From Lysobacter dokdonensis DS-58 (GTDB lineage Bacteria; Pseudomonadota; Gammaproteobacteria; Xanthomonadales; Xanthomonadaceae): a stretch of 64,000 nucleotides of DNA. The notes beneath the pieces were generated by a model, which worked only from the letters and a program-made list of their open reading frames with translations, did no database searches and was not told the origin of the DNA. The stretch covers positions 204,585 to 268,584 of the forward strand of contig NZ_JRKJ01000008.1 of assembly GCF_000770795.1 (NCBI RefSeq), read 5' to 3'. How positions within the stretch are numbered: position 1 is the stretch's first letter; every line of letters begins with the position of its first letter. The position numbers and the translations under genes are program-made. This document shows positions 8,764-15,952 of this stretch, one piece after another.

Positions 8764-10294
8764 CCTGCGCCCCCTGTGCTTCGATCCGGACGCCGTTGTC
8801 GCGCGTGACGCCGATGCGCACGATCACGAATTCGGCAGGCCGCGGGGGACGCAACCCGAGTTCGCACATGACGCGCCCCGCGTCGGTCTGCTCGCGCGGA
8901 TTGGTGGTCGCGTCGCAGCGGACGAAGTAGGCCTCCTCGGGCGTCGCGCCATCGAGCATGCCTGCGCGATACAGCCGTTCCAGGAAACCGCGCACCGCGC
9001 GGTCGATGTCGCGCCACAGGCGCGGGCTGTCGGGCTCGAACGCCAGCCATTGCATCTGTTCGTCGAGCGCCTCGCCGATCATCGCGAACAGGCGGCGCAC
9101 GCCGATGTAACGCCAGCTCGGGTCGTCGTCGAGCGTGCGCGCCCCGAGGACGCGGATGCCGCGCCCGGGAATGGCGCGGATGGCGTTGATATGCGCGTCG
9201 TTGAGGCGCGCGTGCGCGTCGTCGTCGATCGCCTCCTGCAGGTCCCACACGCCTTCCAGCACTTCGTTGGCGGGCGCCTTGTGTACGCCGCGCCGCCGGT
9301 CGGTGCGCGCGAGCATCCCGGCGACATGCCCCGACGGCGGAATGACGCGCACGTTGCCGTCGATACGCAATGCATCGTCGACCATGACCCACGGGTGGTA
9401 CACCGCGGCGTAGCTCGTGCGCGGCAGCGCGGTTTGCGTCGGGGAGCCCGGCGCCACGTATCGCATCGCTTGGGTCTGGTTCGTCCGCGGCAGATCGAGC
9501 AGCGCGATGCGATCGCGTTGCTCCAGGCAGCGGGCGAGCAACGCGATCTGCGCGTCGCGCACGATCTCGGGCTTGAAACCCGGGACGGGTGCGCCCACCA
9601 GGTCTGGCGCGGCGACGAAGGAAATGCCATCGATGCGCGAGAGCGCGTCCATTCCCCAAACGCGCTTGTTGTCCGGGTCGTTGGATGCATCGCCAGAGAA
9701 ATGCGCCGGGCGGAGCGATACGATGCCGTCGTCGCCGCCGGCGAGATCGATGCCGGCGCCGAGGACTTCCAACGGCTCGTCCGCGGACGGCTCGATCCGG
9801 CGCACGAGGGTCTCCTGCGCCAGGGTTGGCATTGCATCGAACGCCAGCACTTGCGGTGGCCGTCCCTCGGCGGTCGCCGACAGGCCGATCACCGCATCGC
9901 GTTCCCATATCGGCGCGATGCGCACCGAGTTGCCCCAGCAGCCGTCGCTGGTCGCTTCCAGCGCGATCGCCTTGCCGTCGGGCAACCGCAACGCGATGCG
10001 CGCGCGCTTCGCCTTGGCGGGATCGGCGACGCGCACGACCCAGCACGTGCGCCCGCCGTTGGCGAAGAACCCCTCCACCGCGTACGCGAGATACCCCTGC
10101 GCGATGTGCGCGCCGAAGGTCGTGACGAACTGCCGCATGCTTTCGACCTTGCACGCCTCGTGCAGCGGCCCGCGCTCGGCGATGCCGATGAAGCCCGCGA
10201 CATCGGTGCGCGCCAGGTCGAGCGCCTGCGGGTTGGCATCGAGCCATTCGACGTAGACGCCGGGTGCGCGGGAGCGGGAGAGGAGGGCGGCCAT
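8756..10294 (-). CDS. Contractile tail sheath protein 2
   Basis: 512 aa. Sheath hallmarks at both ends: APGVYVEWLDANPQALDLAR then GFIGIAERGP and FANGGRTCWVVRV near the N-terminus, and GRVMCELGLRPPRPAEFVIV at the C-terminus after the AYFVRCDATTNPREQTD loop. It lies 10 bases after tube 1 and overlaps tube 2. It is shorter than, and clearly diverged from, sheath 1 (Trp-Leu in place of Glu-Val after the PGVYVE motif), so the two sheaths are likely specialised along the tail, as the multiple sheaths of Afp are. The exact position in the particle is inference. Confidence 0.93.
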   Translation of the reverse strand: MAALLSRSRAPGVYVEWLDANPQALDLARTDVAGFIGIAERGPLHEACKVESMRQFVTTFGAHIAQGYLAYAVEGFFANGGRTCWVVRVADPAKAKRARIALRLPDGKAIALEATSDGCWGNSVRIAPIWERDAVIGLSATAEGRPPQVLAFDAMPTLAQETLVRRIEPSADEPLEVLGAGIDLAGGDDGIVSLRPAHFSGDASNDPDNKRVWGMDALSRIDGISFVAAPDLVGAPVPGFKPEIVRDAQIALLARCLEQRDRIALLDLPRTNQTQAMRYVAPGSPTQTALPRTSYAAVYHPWVMVDDALRIDGNVRVIPPSGHVAGMLARTDRRRGVHKAPANEVLEGVWDLQEAIDDDAHARLNDAHINAIRAIPGRGIRVLGARTLDDDPSWRYIGVRRLFAMIGEALDEQMQWLAFEPDSPRLWRDIDRAVRGFLERLYRAGMLDGATPEEAYFVRCDATTNPREQTDAGRVMCELGLRPPRPAEFVIVRIGVTRDNGVRIEAQGAQDV

Positions 10295-10304
10295 GGCGCC
10301 TGGA

Positions 10305-10745
10305 TCACGTCTGCAGGGCCAGGCCTTCGACGCAGATCTCGAACTCCTCGATCGCGATCTCGTTGTTCTTCGCGTTCAACGCCGGCCCCGCCCATTTCGA
10401 AGGCCAGCCTTCGCTGAACTCCCAGGTGAGCGCCGGCTGGCGCGCTTCGTTGAGCAGTGTGATCGTGCCGCCCTTGCGCACGGTCTTGCCGTCCATGACC
10501 GTCTTGCGCCAGGCGTAGAGGTCCTTGCCGTCGGGCGTGTATCCGCGCTTGAGGCTGATGTTGGTGTACTTGCGCTTGCCGGGGATCTTGCGGACGGTGA
10601 TGTCCTCGTTTCCCTCGCGGTACTCGATGATGTCGGTCTCGGTCGCGAGCCCGCCCACCTCCGAGAACCCGGCGCGCATGTTCTCGACCGTGATGATGAA
10701 ATTGAACGACGCCAGGGGGTCGTTGCGGCTACCGGATGCAGGCAT
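10305..10745 (-). CDS. Tail tube protein 1 (gp19 family, Afp1-like)
   Basis: 146 aa, ATG at 10745 with AAGGAG upstream, 12 bases after sheath 1. The family pattern is clear: DPLASFNFIITVENMRAGF, SEVGGLATETDIIEYREG, KIPGKRKYTNISLKRG, LYAWRKTVMDGKTVRKGG and PSKWAGPALNAKNNEIAIEE then FEICVEGLAL. It forms the hexameric inner tube that carries cargo. Same length as tube 2 but different in most positions. As the tube gene paired with the larger sheath it is the best candidate for the bulk tube protein. Confidence 0.93.
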   Translation of the reverse strand: MPASGSRNDPLASFNFIITVENMRAGFSEVGGLATETDIIEYREGNEDITVRKIPGKRKYTNISLKRGYTPDGKDLYAWRKTVMDGKTVRKGGTITLLNEARQPALTWEFSEGWPSKWAGPALNAKNNEIAIEEFEICVEGLALQT

Positions 10746-10757
10746 GGCACGTGCTCC

Positions 10758-12374
10758 TTAGGCTTCGGCGTCCAGCGTCTTTTGCGAGATGCGGAAGATG
10801 ACGAACTCGGCGGGTTTGACCGGCGCGATGCCGATGACGCAGATCAGTCGACCATTGTCGAAATCGTCCTGCGTCATGGTTGTGCGATCGCACTTGACGA
10901 AGAAGGCTTCTTCCTGCGTCGTGCCCATGAGTGCGCCGTTGCGCCACACGGTGCGCAGGAAGTTGGTGATCGAGGTGCGGATCGCGATCCATGTCGGTTC
11001 GGAGTTCGGCTCGAACACCGACCATTGCGTTCCGCGGTCGATGCTTTGCTCGACGAAAATGAATAAACGACGGACGTTGATGTATTTCCACATCGCATCG
11101 GACGTCATCGTGCGCGCGCCCCACACGCGGATGTCGCGGCCGTCGGAACGGAAATCGCGGATCACGTTCACGCCGCGCGGGTTGAGCAGGTCGTGTTCCT
11201 GCTTGTTGAGCGTGTGCGACAGCGGTTTGCGGCCGCCGTTGAGGTCGCGCGCCAGGATCCCGCGCACGACTTCGTTGGCGGGCGCCTTGTGCACGCCGCG
11301 CTCGACGTCGGTGCGCGCGTAGATGCCGGTGATGTGGCCGGTGGCGGGGATGAGCTTCGTGCCGTCCGGCGTGTGGCTGGCGACGACGCGCACCCACGGG
11401 TAGTAGAAGGCGCCGAACGTGCTGTCGCGCAACGGGCGGATCTGCGGGATGTTGGGATTGCCGTTCATCACCTGGTCGCTGAGGATCGCGAAGCGGTCCT
11501 TCATCGCATCGCACGCATCCTGCAGGTCGGCCCCGAGCTGGCCCATGCCGGGCGCGACTTCATCCGGGATCGCCATCAGCGAGATCTCGCGGATCGCCTT
11601 GAGGCCGGCGAGGCCGACCTTCGCTTCCGGATCGACCGTCGCCGCATCCAGGTAGTCGTTGGGCGTCGCCGCGACGTACGTGCCGTTCTGCAGTTGGAGA
11701 TTCGGGAAGGCCGCGGGCGTCGGCGGCCCGGGGCACGCGACCACTTCGATCAGCCGCGAGCCGCCGTTGATCACGGTGATCGCATAGTTCGACTGCGTCT
11801 GGTCGCCGGAGAGGTTGTCGAAGTCTTCGAGGACGTCGGGCTCGCGGCGATTGGGATTCGCCAGTTGCGTCACGTCGGTGGGATCGACGAACGGCGCCGG
11901 GATCGCGTCGCGGTAATACAGGACCTGGAGGCGGAACCAGCTCGCCGCCGGCGAGCCCGCCGCGGCGAATTGCGCCGCGGAGGCCTGCTTGATCGCGATG
12001 AGGATGTTGTTGCCCCACGCGCCCTTGCCGTTCGCGCGCACGGTGGTGGGGCCGGGCGCGCCGGGCACGTCGAGCGCGGCGGCGACCGACGCGGTGCCGA
12101 TCACGCGCGCGACGAACAAACGTTGCCCGCCGTTCTCGAAGAACCCGCGCGCCGCATAGGGCAGGAAACAATTCGATGCATTCAACGGGGGCTGGTCGAT
12201 GTACCCACCGAACCAGCGTTGATAGTCCTGCCAGCTGGTGACCAGGCGCGGCCGCTGGGGCCCGCGTTCGGTCTCCCCGACGAATCCGGCGGTGCTGGTG
12301 CTGACGCCTTCGATCGGCCGTGGGCCGCTGCTGACTTCTTCGACGTATACGCCTGGGGCGAGATACTCGGGCAT
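10758..12374 (-). CDS. Contractile tail sheath protein 1
   Basis: 538 aa, ATG at 12374 with AGGAG upstream. Classic N-terminus APGVYVEEVSSGPRPIEGVS then TSTAGFVGETERGP and FFENGGQRLFVARVIG, and classic C-terminus NGRLICVIGIAPVKPAEFVI following EAFFVKCDRTTMTQDDFDNG. The middle contains GVHKAPANEVVRGI and FYYPWVRV, both conserved in the domain that interlocks sheath subunits. It begins the structural part of the operon and is followed at once by tube 1, as expected for the main sheath/tube pair. Confidence 0.95.
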   Translation of the reverse strand: MPEYLAPGVYVEEVSSGPRPIEGVSTSTAGFVGETERGPQRPRLVTSWQDYQRWFGGYIDQPPLNASNCFLPYAARGFFENGGQRLFVARVIGTASVAAALDVPGAPGPTTVRANGKGAWGNNILIAIKQASAAQFAAAGSPAASWFRLQVLYYRDAIPAPFVDPTDVTQLANPNRREPDVLEDFDNLSGDQTQSNYAITVINGGSRLIEVVACPGPPTPAAFPNLQLQNGTYVAATPNDYLDAATVDPEAKVGLAGLKAIREISLMAIPDEVAPGMGQLGADLQDACDAMKDRFAILSDQVMNGNPNIPQIRPLRDSTFGAFYYPWVRVVASHTPDGTKLIPATGHITGIYARTDVERGVHKAPANEVVRGILARDLNGGRKPLSHTLNKQEHDLLNPRGVNVIRDFRSDGRDIRVWGARTMTSDAMWKYINVRRLFIFVEQSIDRGTQWSVFEPNSEPTWIAIRTSITNFLRTVWRNGALMGTTQEEAFFVKCDRTTMTQDDFDNGRLICVIGIAPVKPAEFVIFRISQKTLDAEA

Positions 12375-12389
12375 CGCCGCTCTCCTGGA

Positions 12390-13433
12390 TCAGGGAATGT
12401 GGAACGTGGGAACCACGACGACGGCTTCCGGCTGCAGCGCGATCGCGGCGACTGTCGCGGTCGCGCCGGCCGGCGTTGTCGCGGTCACGGTGAGGTTCGG
12501 CACCGCGACCTGGTTGAGGTCGAAATAGAGGAACCACGTGCCGTCCGCGCGCGACTTCGACCGACGCGCGTTGACGGAAGTACTGATGACGGCGCCCGCC
12601 ACCGGCGTGCCGCCGCGGCCAAGCACCTGGCCGCGCAAGGCGGTGTTCTTCAGGGCGGTCTCGCTGCCCAGGCGCACGTTGCGTTGTCGCACGACGGCGC
12701 CGCCGGGGTAGGCGATGCGCACGGAGATCGGCTTGATGACGGGCTGCGAGGCGATCTCCGGCGTGTTGTCGAAATAGCGGCGATCCGGCAGGACCAGCGC
12801 CCACTCGCCACGTGCATCGGTGTCCGCGACGAGGAACGGCCAATCGCCGATCGCGGGCAACGCCGCCGGCGCGAGGAAGGGCGGGCCAATGTTGAGTGCT
12901 TCGACGCGAATGCCCGGCAGCGGCGTTCCGTCGGCACCGAGCGCACTGCCGCGCAGCAACGTCGGGCCCAGGTCGAAACGGCTGGTCGTGACATCCGGCA
13001 ACGGATAGGCGGGGCCGGGCAGCAGCGTGACGCTGCCGGCGTCGTTCGCTTGCGGCTGCGGCACGTCGATGCGGCGCACGCCTTCGGGCGGCGGCCAGAT
13101 CAGCGCGAGTTCCGCGTCCTGGTAATAATCGCCGCGCACGCGCACCCGATACGTTCCCGGACCGAGCGGCCACCGGCGCGCAGGCTCTGCGCTGTCGACG
13201 TACGTGCCGTCCAGCACGAGGTAGCCGGAGCGATTGCGGAACGCGTGCAACACGCGCGGCGGATCGAACGTGCGCGCCGCGGGCGCCGTGGCCGCGGTGA
13301 TTTCGCAGCGGATCTCGCCCAGCGGCGGCGGGAACTGCCCGTCGGTGCGCAGGGCGCGCGCGAGCGCGTCCAGCACGCTCAACGCCATCAGCGGCGCCGG
13401 TTTGAAATGCTCGATCACGGTCGCGGTGTTCAT
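12390..13433 (-). CDS. eCIS-associated protein with carboxypeptidase-regulatory-like (Ig-type) repeats
   Basis: 347 aa. I start it at the ATG at 13433, 8 bases after the DUF4255 gene; no strong ribosome binding site is visible. The N-terminus (VIEHFKPAPLMALSVLDALA) is followed by several beta-rich units resembling the carboxypeptidase D regulatory-like fold: RSGYLVLDGTYVDSAEPARR, LLRGSALGADGTPLPGIRVE, and NTALRGQVLGRGGTPVAGAV then ISTSVNARRSKSRADGTWFL. Such domains often decorate surface or capsid-like assemblies. A role as an outer decoration or adhesin of the particle is inference. Confidence 0.75.
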   Translation of the reverse strand: MNTATVIEHFKPAPLMALSVLDALARALRTDGQFPPPLGEIRCEITAATAPAARTFDPPRVLHAFRNRSGYLVLDGTYVDSAEPARRWPLGPGTYRVRVRGDYYQDAELALIWPPPEGVRRIDVPQPQANDAGSVTLLPGPAYPLPDVTTSRFDLGPTLLRGSALGADGTPLPGIRVEALNIGPPFLAPAALPAIGDWPFLVADTDARGEWALVLPDRRYFDNTPEIASQPVIKPISVRIAYPGGAVVRQRNVRLGSETALKNTALRGQVLGRGGTPVAGAVISTSVNARRSKSRADGTWFLYFDLNQVAVPNLTVTATTPAGATATVAAIALQPEAVVVVPTFHIP

Positions 13434-13441
13434 CGTGCGGC

Positions 13442-14035
13442 TCACGCGGCCATGTCGCCGAACCGGGATTCGCGATCGCCGATGCGACCAGTCTGCTGCA
13501 CGCGCTGGGACTCGATGCGCGCGGCACGGACTTCGTAGCAGACCGACAATCGATACGGTTGCTGCATCGCTTCCCACACCTTCGCCAACTCCTCGATCGT
13601 GCGGGAGGCCAGGCTGACGTGCAGTTCCTCCGCCTGCTGGGGCGCATGCAGGCTCGGCATCGTGAGGACGCCCTGGTCGTGGAAGATCTGCAACGCGCGG
13701 CCGAGCACTTGCTGATCGCCGACGTCGCTGCCGGTGGACGGCGTCAGCAGGTACTGGAGGTTGATCGCCAGCGGCGGATACGCCTCCGCGGTGTCGTCGC
13801 CGGCTTCGCGCTTGCGCACGGGCGGCGCATTGCGCAGGTGTTCGTTCGCGGTGACCTGGTACAGCCACAACGACATCTGGCGGACGACGTTCGCGCCGAG
13901 CGGTTGCGCCGGATTGGACAACACGATGTTGTCCTTCGCCGTCACCAGCTGGCTGGTCGTCGTGTCCTGCGTCAACCCGAGCCACAGCGTGTGGCGCAGG
14001 AACTCGCTGACTTCGCCGATGATCATGTGGCTCAT
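13442..14035 (-). CDS. DUF4255/Pvc16-type tail terminator (cap) protein
   Basis: 197 aa, ATG at 14035 overlapping the stop of the preceding small gene (ATGA). The N-terminal pattern MIIGEVSEFLRHTLWLGL, then DNIVLSNPAQP and LWLYQVTANEHLRN, then PPLAINLQYLLTP, is typical of DUF4255 (Pvc16_N), which caps the far end of the tube and sheath in PVC/Afp particles. The C-terminal half carries ALQIFHDQGVLTMP and the VSLASRTIEELAKVWEAMQQ helix, also typical. In Afp the cap gene is the last of the locus; here it is near the operon start. Confidence 0.9.
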   Translation of the reverse strand: MSHMIIGEVSEFLRHTLWLGLTQDTTTSQLVTAKDNIVLSNPAQPLGANVVRQMSLWLYQVTANEHLRNAPPVRKREAGDDTAEAYPPLAINLQYLLTPSTGSDVGDQQVLGRALQIFHDQGVLTMPSLHAPQQAEELHVSLASRTIEELAKVWEAMQQPYRLSVCYEVRAARIESQRVQQTGRIGDRESRFGDMAA

Positions 14036-14304
14036 GGCCCGCCGTCTCCGCCGTCGGGGTCGTCGTCGCGCCCGAACCGGTCCGCGTGCCGCAACAGGCC
14101 GACGCCGAGTTGGCGGAACAGTTCGCGTGCGTTGACGGGGTTGGCGATCACGCGCAGGTAGACGGGCGTCATGCCGTTCTCCTTCTCGTGACCGCAGTCG
14201 ACCTTGAATTCGAAGGCGTTGTGGCCGATGCGGAAGCGATCGGCATACCACTCCCCGGCGAGGTCAGCATCGTCATGGCCTGTGTTGGCGTCTTCATCTG
14301 CCAC
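14032..14304 (-). CDS. Small DUF3467-like protein
   Basis: 90 aa, started at the GTG at 14304, which has GGAG eight bases upstream. The core EWYADRFRIGHNAFEFKVDC then VYLRVIANPVNARELFRQLG and RHADRFG resembles DUF3467 proteins (Y-A-N-x-V-x-I-x-H-x-x-x-E-F ... P-x-x-A-K-x-L ... Y-E-x-x-F-G). Those are small proteins of unknown role. Finding one translationally coupled to the cap gene in an injection-system operon suggests a chaperone or regulatory role; that is inference. The family call is by eye only. Confidence 0.65.
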   Translation of the reverse strand: MADEDANTGHDDADLAGEWYADRFRIGHNAFEFKVDCGHEKENGMTPVYLRVIANPVNARELFRQLGVGLLRHADRFGRDDDPDGGDGGP

Positions 14305-14329
14305 TCCCGTCGCTCCGCGCTGCGTCTGT

Positions 14330-15457
14330 TCAGGGGCACTTGGACATCGGGCCGCAGCAGTCCCGTGCCTTGATTTCCTTCAGGATCCACTCGCGCCGCA
14401 GCGTTTCGGCCTCCGTCGCGGCCGCCGCCAGCTCCTCGGCGCGCTTCTTCGCTTCGCTCAGCTCGATCGCGCCGATCTTCTGCGCGCTCTCGGCATCGTT
14501 GAGCGCGACGACCCAGTGCTCGTAGGCGGTCGTGTAACAGGCGGGCGACCAGCAATCGAGGAACGTGGCGATGTTGATGTTCTCGACGTAGCAGACCTCG
14601 CTCTGTCCTTCGGTGCGCGCCGAACGCAGCAGCGCCTCCATTTCGCGGAGGTAGAACCAGGCTTCGCACTGATCCTTCGACGGATCGGCGAGTTGCAGGA
14701 GCTTCTTCAGGTCCTCCCGCTGCGCCGTGACCTGCGCTTGCAGCTTGGTCTTGAAGTAGTCGGCCCACTGCTGCGCCCAGTCGAGATCGCGCTGCAGCCG
14801 CGCCTGGCGCTTGTCGAGGCGCACCACTTCGGCGTTCTGCGCATCGCGCGCGTCCTGCGCTTTCTTCACGCGCGCCTCGACCGACGCGATGGCCTTGGCG
14901 ATGCACTGCTTCTGCTTGTCGGTGAGGCCCAGTTGGCAGCGGATCGTCGGAATCGAACACTCGATGCTGCTGCGCTGCACTTCGGTGGCGCGATAGAACT
15001 CGGTGTACGTCGCGGTCGCCGCCGGTTGCGATTCGATCATTTTTTCCAAGGCCGCGATGCGTGCCGTGACGTCGGCGAGCTTCGCCTTGAGCGGCTCGAA
15101 TTTCTGTAGTTCGCGCGAGCCGCGTTCGGCGCTCTTGCGCAACGATTCGAGCTGTTCCGCAGGCGTTCCCGGCTTTTGCGGTTCGCCTTGTTGGCTGGTG
15201 TCACCGCTGCATGGATCGGGGGGCGGCGGTTCGCACGGCTCCGGCTCCTCCGGCGGCGGTTCGGGTTCTTCGCACGTCGGTTCCGGCGGCGGGCATGGGC
15301 GCTCGGGCGGTTCCGGACACGGCTTGGGTTCCGGGCAGGGAGGATCCTGATCGCTCGGTTCCTCCGGTTCGGGACAGGGTTTGGGCTCGGGCTTTTCGCC
15401 GCACGGTGGGTCCTTCGGGTGCGACTGTTCCTGCGGCGACTGACTTTGCGGGTTCAT
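14330..15457 (-). CDS. First operon gene: proline/cysteine-rich protein with long coiled coil
   Basis: 375 aa, ATG at 15457. I do not recognise it. Residues about 15-95 are a low-complexity stretch of Pro, Glu and Cys in P-C-x-E-P-type units (PCPEPEEPSDQDPPCPEP, PCPPPEPTCEEPEPPPEEPE), with about ten cysteines. From about residue 100 to 260 it is strongly helical with coiled-coil spacing (LADVTARIAALEKMIES, ASVEARVKKAQDARDAQNAE, RLDKRQARLQRDLDWAQQW). The last 100 residues add scattered Cys pairs and end DCCGPMSKCP. No signal peptide. It leads the eCIS operon, so it may be an assembly or scaffold factor or a cargo protein; neither is shown. Confidence 0.8.
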   Translation of the reverse strand: MNPQSQSPQEQSHPKDPPCGEKPEPKPCPEPEEPSDQDPPCPEPKPCPEPPERPCPPPEPTCEEPEPPPEEPEPCEPPPPDPCSGDTSQQGEPQKPGTPAEQLESLRKSAERGSRELQKFEPLKAKLADVTARIAALEKMIESQPAATATYTEFYRATEVQRSSIECSIPTIRCQLGLTDKQKQCIAKAIASVEARVKKAQDARDAQNAEVVRLDKRQARLQRDLDWAQQWADYFKTKLQAQVTAQREDLKKLLQLADPSKDQCEAWFYLREMEALLRSARTEGQSEVCYVENINIATFLDCWSPACYTTAYEHWVVALNDAESAQKIGAIELSEAKKRAEELAAAATEAETLRREWILKEIKARDCCGPMSKCP

Positions 15458-15630
15458 GTCTCCAATGCCTCGCTGTGAAATGCACGGGACCGGCTTGCGC
15501 GTCGTGGGCACAGGCGTGTGCATGAAGCGGGCCAAGTGCGACGCGCGATTCGCAAGTGATACGAAACGCAGGCGTGGCAACGGTTGCAGCCGATGCGACG
15601 CGCGATCGTGCGAATGCGCGCGCGTGGCGA

Positions 15631-15758
15631 TGTGACGCACGGATGTGACGCGGCAGTGCGCGCGTGCGGTCGCGCAGTGCGCGAATTGCAGGTGCGCGGT
15701 GCGAAATCCGGCGTGTCGCGCGCATGTCACGCGGGATGTGACACGCGTTGCATGTCAC
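15631..15758. promoter_or_regulatory. Cluster of five TGTGAC/TGTCAC words upstream of the eCIS operon
   Basis: TGTGAC occurs at 15631-15636 and 15644-15649 (direct, 13-base period). TGTCAC at 15725-15730, GTGACA at 15738-15743 and TGTCAC at 15753-15758 form two overlapping inverted pairs with 7- and 9-base spacers. Such spacing fits operator half-sites, for example for a CRP/Clp-like or other dimeric regulator. No regulator can be named from the sequence. Confidence 0.4.
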
Positions 15759-15920
15759 GGCCTGTGGCCGCTTGCAACAGGGGCGGTCGTTTCCATCGAT
15801 GGAGACGAGATCGGTGCGGTCTCGTCGAGCGCGCGCACAGCGGCGGGATGACAGCTGATCAATTCCGTCAAGCGCATTCGTAGCAGGATTTCAGCCTGCT
15901 GAGCACCCCCGGAGGCTTGG

Positions 15921-15944
15921 CCGAAGGGGTTCCCTTCGGGGAGG
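15921..15944 (+). promoter_or_regulatory. Hairpin abutting the ribosome binding site of the 15953 gene
   Basis: CCGAAGGG (15921-15928), a 3-base loop, and CCCTTCGG (15932-15939) form a perfect 8-bp stem. The ribosome binding site GGGGAGG (15938-15944) begins inside the last two stem bases and sits 8 bases before the GTG start at 15953. This decides the start and places a stable structure directly against the translation initiation site. Confidence 0.55.
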
Positions 15945-15952
15945 TTCCACAC

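Larger units (their letters stand above)
15458..15952 (+). other. Gene-free region between the eCIS operon and the next plus-strand gene
   Basis: About 495 bases with no gene that I can support on either strand. It must hold the promoter of the leftward eCIS operon and, at its right end, the leader of the rightward gene that starts at 15953. The middle (15600-15760) is an alternation of GCGCG and TGTGAC/GTCACA words, listed separately. No obvious sigma-70 promoter is visible, which is common in DNA this GC-rich. Confidence 0.6.

Noticed and set aside
1..15457. Prophage or type VI secretion interpretation of the tail genes
   Set aside because: No capsid, portal, terminase, integrase or lysis genes are seen, and T6SS markers (TssB/TssC, TssJLM, ClpV) are absent. 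DUF4255, DUF5908-like, TIGR02242 and TIGR02243 proteins point to an eCIS instead.
15458..15952. Possible CRISPR or tandem repeat array
   Set aside because: The TGTGAC words are short and irregularly spaced, without repeat-spacer periodicity.
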